64,000 nucleotides of DNA. Origin: Zingiber officinale. Taxonomy: Eukaryota > Streptophyta > Magnoliopsida > Zingiberales > Zingiberaceae. Below, piece by piece: positions 34,909 through 46,707 of the stretch; within the stretch, counting starts at the first letter, position 1; each line of letters opens with the position of its first letter. Where the stretch lies: assembly GCF_018446385.1 (NCBI RefSeq), contig NC_056000.1, positions 47,462,722 to 47,526,721 on the forward strand, given 5' to 3'. A model generated the notes under the pieces. It was not told where the DNA came from, did no database searches, and was given only the letters and a program-made list of their open reading frames with translations. Position numbers and translations under genes: made by a program.

Positions 34909-37122
34909 GTAGATCCTTCTTGTTCTATTCACTGAAATGTACCAAATCAAAGCAGGCCAGCCTTCTTTACCTGCCTATTAAACAAGCAAAGGGTGAACTT
35001 CCTCAGCGACTTCACACGGTAACCGAATATAGACCTTGGAGGGTGTAATACTTGGCCAAGGAGGAGCTCTAAAAGACAACAATTTTTTGCTAATTTCAAA
35101 ACTTTGTTCAGGTTATACTTTGAATTTATCATGTATCATTGTTTTGACCCACTCTTTTCACTTGTTCTAGTATCTTTAATTCAATCAGCTACCGGATGCC
35201 CCCACAATAGATACAAGGGTATGTTCAAATCAACTTTTAAACCTCTTGCTACGTCTTTACCTCTGATATCAGTTTCGTTGGATGCAAATTCTGTGTGCTT
35301 AGCCATAAAAATGTCGACTTTAATAATCTAAATTTTGAGGAAAAGCACGTCTATACCATGCAGTTGATATGATAATATACCGTTTTATCGTTTTGGTAAA
35401 GTGATTTTGATAATATGTTATGTAGGATACGATTGCATACTAATTTCTTGAGATCTGTATTATGTAGGATTTTGATAACACGTTAAAATTGAACTACCTT
35501 CTCGGGATCATCTTTAGTCTTTTTTTTAGTAAGTTTTCATTATTGCGAAAAACTTTTGGGTGAACGATATCATCCGATATATGGATGATATATCTATCAT
35601 ATATAAGCTCTTCCACCAAGCACATTCACAAAATCTTTAGTTTCACCATACAAATAAAAATAAAAATCTAACATTAGTTGAGAAGAGGGTCATTTAAAAT
35701 GAGGCTCAATGGGTAAAATTTTAGGGTTTAGGGTTTTGCTATGAGCGTTGACTAAGAATCAATATTAGTTGACACTACAAAATAATTTATATTGTATAAT
35801 AAAAGTGCCTTAGAACTTGAAAATTAAAACTCTGATCCGCCCCTATCCAAATAACCAACAAAATCTATATAAAAAATTAAAATAACAAGCTAAATCCGCC
35901 TGACCATTTTTTTAAAAGCTTTCCAGTTTAGGGCCAGAGATGTATCTTTAATTTTATTTTTTGGGCAGAGAAAAACATTCTATTATTTTCCTGACCTAAA
36001 GCCACACTTTTCCCTTTTCCTAATGAGCAGTATGATCCTAGTTAGTTACATTGATGCACAAGTTTCCACGAAAATTCGATCAAACACCTTTAACAATAAA
36101 TGGGGGAGAAGAATAAATATTTGCAATGCAACATAATCCAAGGATGTGAACCGATTAGGAAGACACGTTATTCAGTCGTCAAGGAGCTCACCAGGAGAAC
36201 TCATGTAGTACAAATGTTATTACGGCACAAACCCACACACACAAAAACAAGAAATGAATCGGAAAAACAATCTAATAGGGGAAAGGTGAGATATCTTATA
36301 TTGATCTAAGTTCGTACAGTTGCAATAACTCTTATGATTCAGGCTACGTAATACAAGTTTGAACAAAAAGTTCGTGTTGCAAACTCAACAAAAAAATAAT
36401 GGCTGTGGAATGTTCTTAAATTGTACATACACAAAGAATCAGATAGTTACGCTTAAACAATTGCTCAATCATGTAGTAAAAAGAAGAATATAACAAAAAA
36501 GAAAAAGAAAAAAAAAAGAAGTGAACTTGCCTTCAACTTTAAAGCTCTCTATGGTTAACTCAGTCGCTTACTGAAGCTGAGAAGACTAATCCATCTTTAC
36601 TTCCCTCAGTTCTTGTGGCTATGCGTGTGCAGCTCGCTTTGCCTCCTCTAGCAGTGTCGTTGATTAAACCCAGAAAGATTATTCCAATAGCAGAAGGCAA
36701 AATATAGCCAATGGATAACCTAGCAGTGAAATATAGCAAACCTGATACACAAGTATCAGCTCGGGAAGGATCAAAATGAAGACATGCAGTTTGGAGATCG
36801 TGACACAAGGGTATTGCTTGGGGCTAAGTGTTGATGTAAATCAGCTTTGAAGAAAGAGAGAAGAGGCAATTGAATTGTGTGGTCTGGAAGATTTGATCCA
36901 TGCAAGAGAAGCTTTCCTAATCTTAACTTATCTAATCTCAAATTGATGCCGCGTGAATTCTCAGCAAAAGAAGGAAAAAGTACTGCATGTTAAGAGAGAG
37001 AGAGAGAGAGAGAGCGAGACAATGACATGGGAATACTGGGAAACAATTGTCATTGCTGATCAGAAACATTTTACTGCAAGTTTTTCTACCAGAAGCCACG
37101 TACTTGAGGAATTTAGACCGTC
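34909..37122. other. Spacer between convergent PP2C and RINGv genes
   Basis: The two genes converge here, so the first and last few hundred bases should be their 3' untranslated regions. The middle is AT-rich. A short GA microsatellite lies at 36993-37013 and a purine run near 36500. I see no further gene that I can support. Confidence 0.5.
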
Positions 37123-40100
37123 TCAATATAGCCCCAGCATTTGCAACTCAGTAACATGACTAGGATCAAGTTCAGGCACATTCTTATTTTCATCTCGACT
37201 TTCCACCACGTACTCCTGCGATTATATTAGTTGGATGATCTCAATTAAATTTTCATCGATCAGAAATACCAAAAATCTAAAAATGAAATAGAAGACCAAT
37301 GTGTATATATTCTGAAATCCAGCAGATACCTAAGTCTGATTGGAAATATGCATCCACATCATACAAATAGAAATATTATGGTCCAGCTGGAAGAAGGAAA
37401 GGGTGATATCGAGAAACAGGCAGGTTGTTAATATCTCATTAAGGCACATTTAATTTTAACAAATTTAAAATATGCTAAATTTGCATTACATGTCCTAGAA
37501 GGCAGTTGTCTCATAAGTCATAATATACTCTTTTTTTGTTGCAAGAGAGGGAGATAAGAAACACACAGAAACTGCTGTCTGTTTCTTTGTAAATGGATTA
37601 GACTTGGTGAATGTTAAAAACTCCAGACAAGCCATTTTAAGAACGATTTCAAGAATGAAGCCATGTGTTCGCAGTAGATTATGGTAAATCCCAAAATACT
37701 TTTGTATTGCTCGAGAGGAACATGAGATGTGACTATATAAGAAGAAGATAAGCAAGAGCAGTCTCCTGGGAGATCCAGGAAGTAGGCAACATCTCAAACC
37801 TTTGTCAGCTCCTGTTTTGCAAGAACATGGTAATGCCTCTCATTAATTCTCTGTCCACAAATTATAGCAATGAAGAAGCCATATAGCAAGCCCACCAGAA
37901 TTACAGCCAATACTGCTTCATGGAGCAAAGCATCAGCAAAAAGAATAACTCAAAAAAAAAAAAAAAAAGAAGAAGAAAGAACGAAGCAGAGGGCTTCAAA
38001 CAATACAGAAGTAGCAGATAGCAGAAAAGGACATGACTACAAACACTTTTCTTGACAAACAAATCGCTACACTTACTGAACACCTGATTAGCAAGAGTAT
38101 CTACACTTTTGTACTTGTAACTTTGATTCTTTTTAGCAATGACAATAAATTGTCTAGACAGCTGCAAGGATGCTTAAACGAAATGAGACAATAATTTGAA
38201 TCCCAGGTAAAATTAAACCATTTTTTTATCCAAAATCAAATATAAGAAGTTCCTCTATTTGTAGAAGCTCAAATTTCAAATATGATTCAAATATGGACGG
38301 TGTACAAGTCTAGCAGAAAATTGCTCTTAAGGAAATACTTCTAATCATATTCCAATATCAGTATGTCCTGACAATTGCAAATCAAGGAAAGTAATGGAGG
38401 AATGTCTTATTCCAAATGACCTATCTATAGAAATTTGAATGTTGAGTTCAATAGATTCCGCTCCTGCAAAGGTTAACTAGGAATGAAGTCTTTGAGTTGA
38501 GGCAATGTGGTGCCAAAGCAATACTGTGAATACCTTTCTATTGGTTAATAAGCCTGTTGAGTCAATATCCTAGATGTTTTTTGTTCTTTTTCTGAAATCA
38601 AATTCCCAACCAATATGCAAGCAACTATCAGGATGATAAAAGGCTATCAGAATTACTCCTATACAACAAGGGTTCCACAACACATGCAATGATCTGAGCA
38701 AGGACAATATAGAGAAATCAAAATAACTGATTTGTATATCTGAGCATTAAATTTTAATACAAGCAACTTCAATGTTTGAGAATATTACAAGATATTAGTT
38801 GTTTCATGAGGAGTGGGATTAGATTTGTATGACATGTGAACTACTACTATGGAGCTTGTTACAAGAGCATGCATCCTTATTACAGCAAAAAAATGTGAAG
38901 TGGAACTATAATCCGCAAACGCATGTGTTTGATAAAATATTTGAAATCACATTTAGGCCGCAGGTATGTATTATGAGTTCATCGGGCCTTTGAAGATCAT
39001 AATATACCAATAACGAAGATTTTGGTTCAATCCTGGGTGATGTCATTTTATTAGTAATAGTAAAGTCATTTATCTTATTATAAGATTAATCTTCAACATC
39101 ATGCCACGATGGCAAAGTGTACTTTGTAAATTCACAACCCTTCTATTCTCACGTGATTGATGATGGCAAGGTCTATTATTCATAGAAAACCCATAATTCC
39201 ATGCTGCCTCACCTACTGTGTCAATTAAACTTGCCCTATGCAAGGAACATTAGCTTAAACCAAGTTGGATGACCATGTCATTCTAAATCACCTAAATAGC
39301 TGGTAAACGTTTTCTGATCAAATCATTTATCATCTGAATCATAGTTATGATTTAGAGCCAATTCTTGGATGCCAAGGATCATGCCCTGCTGGTCAGTTCA
39401 CATCCAGATAATCACTCTATATGCTATGCAGCCTGAAGTACAACCACAACTGATCCAGATTGACTAAGCTAACGTTTTTGCATCCATCACAAAATAAGGA
39501 AGATTTCAATGACTAATTAACTAGAAAATTGCAGATTATCTTTACAACCACCATGCAACAAAACAAATTTAACAAGGTCTCAACAAAAAGACTTACTCGC
39601 CATTGTGTAAAAACCATAAGGATGTTCTTCGTACCCAAACATTTCTCGCAATTCTTCACCATAAAATCTGTACACCAACATACCCAAGACAGCGACAACC
39701 TATCAAATGCATTTAGAGAAAAAATTTAGGTAACAAAATAGAAAGGTTATCTAACATCATCAAGTTATTCAAATTAGAGTATAGCTCTGACAAATGATAT
39801 GAGATAGTATAAACATTTTCAGAGTTCGGACATCCAATAAATTCTATAGTTAGAAGAATTGGATTAATTAGAATAACACTTTTGCAAGGGGAGAGGAAGA
39901 TTAGAGAAAAGTTTAGTTCAATGTTACAAAACATGATCTAATTGAATTGAATACTACTAATAATACAGTCTTGCATAGAGCGAAATGATAAGATCATGTA
40001 GTCAAACATAAATAGTTGAGACAATCAGAGCAAGATGATGATGTTGATCAAGTTATTCAAATTACGGCAAACTACAAATCAAGGCAAAGTTCATAGGATA

Positions 40101-41138
40101 AATTGCAAACAGGGCACAAATTCTTATAGGACTAGAAATAAGTTTTCATAATTAAAATTTTTGTCATATATAGATGGCTAACATATGAAACAAAACATAG
40201 TTTGAATAAATGCATAGAAAATAATACCAAAGGTAATAATTACCATAGGAAAATTGCAAAGAAATGCTTACTAATAGATAGCTAACCAAATCAATACATA
40301 TTACAAAAAAATAATATAACACAGTAATATCTACCAGTTGCACAATAAAAAATATAAGAACATGGTCCCTGGCTACAAGGAGTTGAAATTTCAATCTAAG
40401 CCACCACCGATCTGGAGGCACATTTGCTCGCAGTAAGAAAGCAGCTCTGCACTCTGTGCAGTGTGCAAACGCAAAGCCCTCCTGTTAGAAAAATGATATA
40501 GAAGAATAAGAAAACAATCACTGGGCTCAAAACAAAGGACTCCAGGCAGTTTTCTCAAAAATAATTCTGTTACAAGGGAATACTTATGACTTATCCATGC
40601 TGAAACTAGATGCAAATAAAAGTGGTGAACAGCTGATATCAACTTGCTTAACTGTACCTTTGTTGATCTCCAATTGTCAAGACAAGATCGATGAACATAC
40701 TTCTGTGTTCCCCTGCAATAGCAAGGCGCAATCAAGTCATCTCCTGCAAGCAAAACTAAAATGTCAATAGAATAAGTCTGGAATGACTATCAATAGTTCT
40801 CATAATTTTCCTATTAAGTTTGCATTAGTTTATAGTTCTTCTCTATATCAACTAATTTGCACATAATCTTAATGTACCAATTATAATTAGTAAAGACCTC
40901 CTGTATCAAGGCAAATTCTGCATTGTGGACAATCTTGATTGACCAAATTACATCGCTCATCATCAATATCATCCAGGTCACACTCAGTAGCCACAACCCT
41001 AATTTCACTTGAAGATGGTGACTCAGAGCCAAATGTAGCAACTGACTTTGGAAGAATTGGCTCAGTATCAGATACTTCTTGACTATCATTAGATATTGTC
41101 AACTGCATCTTGATGGCGATCCACTCATAACCAGACAT
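37123..41138 (-). CDS. MARCH-type RINGv membrane E3 ubiquitin ligase
   Basis: Minus-strand exons 41138-40898, 40743-40658, 40481-40335, 39699-39597, 37912-37800 and 37215-37123 join in phase to 260 residues, resembling Arabidopsis AT1G11020. An acidic N-terminal part is followed by a C4HC3 RINGv finger: CPQCRICLDTGG, APCYCRGTQKYVHRSCLDNW, then HCTECRAAF across three exons. Next come NVPPDRWWLRLKFQLLVARD, a first membrane segment (HVLIFFIVQLVVAVLGMLVY), the loop EELREMFGYEEHPYGFY, a second membrane segment (AVILVGLLYGFFIAIICG) and a tail ending ELDPSHVTELQMLGLY. Such proteins pass ubiquitin to membrane cargo, probably at endomembranes. All eight zinc ligands are present. The start is the first in-frame ATG in its exon; a second in-frame ATG at 41108 would give 250 residues. 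The gene is head to head with eIF4A. Confidence 0.9.
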
Positions 41139-43060
41139 CAACAAGTAGATCAATTTGGTGGATCATATCAAAAGCTCGAAAAGACCTGCAAGTAATTCTT
41201 TCCTCTTTTAGAGAAGAGTATAAACAAAGAAATTGGCAAGGCCTGATGTGATAGCAACAGGAAAAGACTTAGTCTCTGGTTACAGATTATACAGGGAGGC
41301 CCCAACCTTAAAACGCAAAATTATTAGGAGTAATAGCCTCCACTAGCATCTAACATAAACAGTTTTCAGATGGCCTCTATTGCTATATAATGTCCAAAAA
41401 TGTTATTCACTTAGGTCTAGATATTTGACATAATATCCAAGGGGCAAACAGAGTACATGAATGCAAACAATAAATAGGAAGCACAAGTAAAATGATAAAT
41501 ACAGAAAAATTCAGAAAATGAGGAGTTGTTTTCTTGAACCTTTATCCAACCAGTCAATTTCATCTCAAGTCACAGTTTTTTGCAAGTTCATTCCTAAGCA
41601 AATGTTTTATCTGATCTGCAAATCACATCCTGGTTTTTACACACAACTGATTTAACATTGGGAAGTGTATATAAATAATGTCATAAGAAGTGTAGATTAA
41701 CCGTGCGACATCAATAAAGTACTTAGAGAGAGAATTTGAGTCCCCATGGGGGTGCCCAGTTCGCTGGTGGATGGTAGATTTGTTACAATGGAGCAGTAAT
41801 CAATTCCCGACGGGCGCATGGCCTCGGGGAAAAACTCCTCCCACCCCCTAGCCACTTGGGGGTCGGCTATAAGCTGACCCCGTAATTTACCTCCCCTCAC
41901 ATAACCTGGGACGGGTTGTGAGGGGCGTTTCAGGTTTTGCTACAATTAGAGAGACAATTTGAAAACAATTTATAGTTTAAATATAGGATCACTGGATTCA
42001 AGAACTTGCACTTGTATTTTCAGTGAATATTGTGAATCCACAACTAAGGCTTGAGTCTCTTTTACAAAAAATTTGGAATATGATTGGCCCCATCTTGAAT
42101 GCCTAGTAAATAAGGATTCTTGTATAAAATCAGCCAAGATACAACTTCTATCTTCTATCCGTCATACACAGATGAGGCAGTGCAACAAAGAAAATGAAGT
42201 TGGGATGCAAACTGGAAAGTATACAAAATCCTTCCATAAACTAAACCCACTTCTATGGCAAACATGATAAATAATACGAATCACAACTAGCAGGGGAACA
42301 AAATGGGTTCAATCCCATTAAATAAAATAAGAATCACAACGTTAACATATCCAGCTCATGCAAGAACTCAAAACTTGCAGCTTTTACTATACTAGTTCCA
42401 ATTTTTTGAGAGAAAGAGTAAGAGTAGTCATCCGGCGCTGCTGCTAATTCATGTCGAATAGTGAAAGACCGTCACCAAGAAACCACATTGGCTGTTTTTC
42501 CTATCACCAGAAAAATATTTCAGCTGAGCGTCCAATTATCAACGCAAATGATTTACGGATCCAGATATCAAGGTAGTTAGGTAGTTATTTGTAGCATCAC
42601 CCGCAGCTATGGAATCCAGAGAGTAAACTAAGTGAGAAGACAACAACTTGTAAATCACAAAAACAAACTTCAAAAGATGACTTATACTTGACCAATAGCC
42701 TCCAGATCCAGAAGAAGCCAAACCCAATAACAAAGATAAAATGTCTCGAGTGTCCAATTCCGCCAATCACAAAAACGCACGAATTGAATTAGACAACTTA
42801 TTGGCAATCATTTGGAGTAAATACAAACAGAATACAGATAGATCAAGAAACCGACAAGAACAAGGGAATTACCGTTCGGAGGAATCACCTAAAGCGCTGT
42901 TGGATCTAGCATGGAGACAGATGTACGCCGAGGGCAGGCGCGCGACAGATGGAAGAAGAAGCGAAGAGGGAGATCCAGTCGTCGAAGGAGTCTAGGGCTT
43001 CTTGCTCTTCCTGGAGATCAAGCGAAGACGAGGAAGAAGTGAGATTCTAGAGACCAAACC
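41139..43060 (-). other. Leader exons and leader intron of the RINGv gene
   Basis: On the minus strand a GC- and pyrimidine-rich stretch from about 43060 ends at a good donor, CTTTAG|GTGATT (exon end 42889), and is a likely first leader exon. A matching acceptor CTTGCAG|GTCTTT at 41185 opens the exon with the start codon. The intron between is about 1.7 kb and contains the SINE-like insert at 41697-41945. The transcription start is not defined. Confidence 0.5.
41697..41945 (-). mobile_element. Possible SINE-like insert in the RINGv leader intron
   Basis: A sharply bounded GC-rich stretch in AT-rich intron. On the minus strand it has a weak tRNA-like A-box (CAGCGAACTGGG) with a B-box-like GGGACTCAAATTC about 20 bases on. 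The rest holds cgggtcagc and ggggtgggagg words. I found no clear poly-A tail or target repeats, so the SINE call is tentative. It could instead be a fragment of another element. Confidence 0.3.
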
Positions 43061-43600
43061 AAGAGAAACACAACAAAACGTGTACAGGAATTGACTACAC
43101 GCCCTCAAGAAACGCACCCAGTGCCATCACCTCCATCTTCGCTGTCGACGACCCTTTGGGACCCACTGCGCAGAAAAGAACTGATCCGACCGGAGTAGGA
43201 ATGTTGGTAACGAATTTTGGGACGTCAAATTTTGAACACTAGAGGATGGGATGGGGGTCCGTCCTTACCCGGTGATTGACTGATGCAAAACGATGGGTCC
43301 CACAACTCCAGGCCAGGTTGCGCAACGCGTAAGTGAGTAGACATTGTGTGTGGTCGAGTTGCCTTCGTGCGACGGTAACGAGAAGATGCAGTGGACGATT
43401 AGGAACGATGACTTGTTTGTGGCGCATAAGGGAGTACCCCAAGTCGTTTCCTGAGTTGTGATCGCGCATTTAGGTTCGACCCACAATCTAGGAGGCCCAA
43501 TATAATCCCATATCCCCACATAAATTTGAGATGAATCAGATCAGGCATAACTTCTCTTGGCCCGGCCCATTTATAGTAAGTTGTGTTAACTTTCCTCTTC
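43061..43600. promoter_or_regulatory. Shared head-to-head promoter region of RINGv and eIF4A genes
   Basis: About 540 bases lie between the likely leader exon of the RINGv gene (minus) and that of the eIF4A gene (plus). Composition is mixed and no repeat was seen. Divergent arrangement with so short a spacer suggests a two-way promoter. This is inference from layout; I did not find a clear TATA box for either gene. Confidence 0.45.
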
Positions 43601-44018
43601 GACTTCGAGATCAACTCGTCTTGGGAGTCGCCGTTGCTACCGCCCGATCTCGTGCTCCTCAGCTGGCCGGAGCAACTCCTCGAATCGTGTTTTTTTTTAT
43701 CCCTCCTTCCTCGATCTGGTGATTAGGTAGGTTGGATTTTGCTTCATCCTTTATTTTCTGTGATTTTATTGTTTGATTCTGGATACGAAGATATGCCGCT
43801 TAGATGGCTTTACCGCTCGTTCGATCCTTAGATAGGTGCTTGGTTAGGTCCATATCAATTTATGAATTTGTGTAATGGTGTGATGATATAAGGATTTATT
43901 CAAGGTAATCCTTCAGCTTGACATTATTTTTCTTTATTATCTCTATAATAAGTTATTTAATTAAAATAAGTAAATTATTGCATTTTATCTGGAATTAATT
44001 TTAGGATCTAGTATTAGT

Positions 44019-44548
44019 TAGGATTTTTATTTACTCTAGAGCTAATTATTCTCCAATTTATTACTAGATATTTGAATTTGTCTTTCTTAATTGTTGATAA
44101 GGCACCTCTTTGATGTGTGTAAATAAAAATATATTATATAGCCTTTTAGCAATCAATCAATGAATAATAAAATCAATTTAACTCAATTAAAAGTCTTTGG
44201 CTAGCAGAGGCTGATCCCTCGAAGTGATTATCCTATTTTATCAAGTATCCTTCGATATAGGATGCAAATTCCTATCAACTTAGTAGGATTTTTATTTACT
44301 CTAGAGCTAGTTATTCTCCAATTTATTACTAGATATTTGAATTTGTCTTTTTTAATTGTTGATAAGGCACCTCTTTGATGTGTGTAAATAAAAATATATT
44401 ATATAGCCTTTTAGCAATCAATCAATGAATAATAAAATCAATTTAACTCAATTAAAAGTCTTTGGCTAGCAGAGGCTGATCCCTCGAAGTGATTATCCTA
44501 TTTTATCAAGTATCCTTCGATATAGGATGCAAATTCCTATCAACTTAG
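44019..44548. repeat. 265-bp tandem duplication in the eIF4A leader intron
   Basis: The block beginning taggatttttatttactct at 44019 recurs at 44284 almost without change. Each copy runs to tatcaacttagta. The near identity points to a recent duplication, or to an assembly artefact. Confidence 0.88.
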
Positions 44549-44639
44549 TATCTGAGCTAAGTTCTTCACCACCACCAGTTGCTCTTATATCACAACCACA
44601 CACACTCTACACTTATTCAATTCTAATATGATGGTAGGA

Positions 44640-45540
44640 ATACTTCATATAATAACAAATTGAAGATCCTACCTGGCACAAGAAGAATTTCCTTATTGGA
44701 GAAGTAGAACTTCTACTATAGGGCACGCTAAATGACTCTAAGGTGGATATAACATCTTTATGCCTTGAAAGGGAGCCTCTTCAATGGTACCAATTGCTCG
44801 AGTCATGCTATAGCTCTGCATTTTAAGAATAGTTTGTAGATAGTCTTCTCACATGGTTCACCCCCTAAAGTATGAGAATGCAGATGAGGAGGTATCTAAC
44901 ACTCGACACATCTTTACAATAGCAGAGTACTAGAGCCTTTTTTCAACTCTTTGACCAAACTTGTGGCTACTTAGAGCGATAATCATTGAACACTTTTATG
45001 GAAGTAATTTGACATTTAAAAAGAAAAAACATTAAGATGTACAATCTTCTCACCATAAAAGCTGCATTGTCCTTTCCAAAAAGTTATATGAAGAGAAAAC
45101 CATCAGGAAGAATGGAGAAATAACAAAGTTATGATAAATCCATTGTCAAAAATGATTCGTGATAGTACAAGTTTGAAACACAATTGAAAAAAAATACTAG
45201 TGGAAGAGAAAAAACAGAACGAATAACAAAAGATAACTATAAAGGCAATCCACTTGAGTACGTAAACCTTGATAATGGTCCGAAAAATTCATCTATCACA
45301 ATTATTCATAACACCCATATTTAAAGTCACTGCATTAAATCCTTATTGTGAGCTTCTATCATCTGCAATAATCTCTACTTCTGTCATTTAAGAAAACCAA
45401 GGGGCAATGCCTTCTCAAAATTTTCTTACAAGATAGGTCACGGATCACTATCATGTAGATACTTTGGAAGGAATTATTACAAAAAGGAAACCTTGTCTAA
45501 ATTTTCTTATGAGATGAGACGCGGGTACATGAAAATAATT
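44640..45540 (+). pseudogene. Fossil retrotransposon gag fragment
   Basis: A readable piece, CLEREPLQWYQLLESCYSSAF at about 44761-44823, fits the retrotransposon gag motif built around a W-x-x-L core, as in Ty3/Gypsy-like gag proteins. Sequence on either side looks like decayed coding (for example SRYFGRNYYKKETL near 45460). It is broken in many places and has no LTRs of its own here. It is an old remnant of unknown family. Confidence 0.5.
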
Positions 45541-45771
45541 GCTTTTTGTTAGAAGCTCAAACTTCCTTTCCCTCGGCTTCCCGGGCTCAGGTGAGAAAAA
45601 AAAGTTTTAAAAAATAGATAAAATTAAGGCTTTTCCTTCCTTTCCTCTTTAGAAATTGATAATATTATTTATTTGCTGCCCTAATAAAAGTTTTTTAGAC
45701 CATTTTCTTATGTTTTTAAATGTAGGACATCTTATTTAATGTTCTGGATTGACTTCAACTATAGGGATGTA

Positions 45772-46337
45772 AATGAACCAAACGGTTCACGAGTTATTCG
45801 GAGCTCGGTTCGATAAAAAGCTCATTCGAGTTCGTTCGTTTATCTTATCGAGTGGAGCTCGATTTCGAGCTCGACAGTTTTATCGAGCCGAGCTTGAGCT
45901 TAAGGATATTCGGCTCGTGAGCTAGCAACCATGATCGTTTGTAGGCTCACGAGCCAAAAAAAAATGAGCCTTAAAACGAGCTTTAAAACACACCTTAAAT
46001 CGAGTCAAAAAATGAGCTCTAAAACGAGCCAAAAAACGAGTTCTAAAACGAACCTTAAAACGAGCTTTAAAAAGAGCCAAAAAAGCTAGCTCTAAAATGA
46101 CCCGAAAACGAGCCCGAGCTCGCTTAACGAATTAGGCTCATTAACTATGATAATCGAGCTAATAACGAGACGAGCTCGAACTGTTCGCGAGCTTAATAAT
46201 TCCAAAATGAGTCGAGCTCGAGCCTTGTAATAAAAGTTTGATTCGAGCTCGAGCCGAGCTCGAGCCCGAATATAACTTAAACGGGCCGAGCTCGAGCCTA
46301 ATACTGTTTGGCTCGGTTCGGCTTGTTTACATCCCTA
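45772..46337. mobile_element. hAT-type miniature transposon, 8-bp target repeat ttcaacta
   Basis: The 566-bp insert starts TAGGGATGTAAATGAACC and ends GGCTTGTTTACATCCCTA, inverted repeats of about 18 bases with few mismatches. Exact 8-bp target repeats ttcaacta lie at 45764-45771 and 46338-46345. The interior is dominated by gagctcg, cgagccaaa and aaaacgagc words that are complementary between halves, so the RNA would fold strongly. No transposase is present. It lies in the leader intron of eIF4A, 370 bases before the coding start. Confidence 0.88.
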
Positions 46338-46707
46338 TTCAACTATTTTCCTCCATGCTTTATTTTTCCATATCATCCATTTTTTGTATTTTTGCTGGAG
46401 TGTGCATCGAAGGCATAAGGAAATTCTCGTGTTCATAATTGGAAAAGCTAAAAGGTAGAACTTTCTCATCACTTCTGTTTAGGATATGCATGGATAATTA
46501 AAATAGAGTCTCAATTAATATATCTGATACTCATGTTCTATCAGTTTTCCAGTAGCCTTTGGTGTCTTGTGTTTCTGTAGTTTTTGTAACTTTCCTCTAC
46601 TGCATCCGCATCAATGGTTTCCATTTTTTTTTTTCAAAAATTTTATAAGATAGTGATTAGGTGTTCTTTTCTGGAGATACTAGCATTTTATCTTTTTCTC
46701 TGCAGAT

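Larger units (their letters stand above)
43600..46705 (+). other. Leader exon and 3-kb leader intron of the eIF4A gene
   Basis: A pyrimidine-rich leader ends at ATTAG|GTAGGTT (exon end 43726), and the acceptor CTCTGCAG at 46705 lies two bases before the start codon. Plant eIF4A genes usually have a leader intron. This one is enlarged by a 265-bp tandem duplication (44019-44548), a retrotransposon gag fragment (about 44640-45540) and a hAT miniature element (45772-46337). Confidence 0.6.

Noticed and set aside
35719-35738. Telomere-like ttagggtttagggttt
   Set aside because: Only about two to three units in a spacer; plant genomes have many such short telo-box words, so no interstitial telomere is claimed.
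36560-36808. Minus-strand open frame of 82 residues with one hydrophobic segment
   Set aside because: Lies just past the RINGv stop codon, probably in its 3' untranslated region or the spacer; no family resemblance and no splice context.
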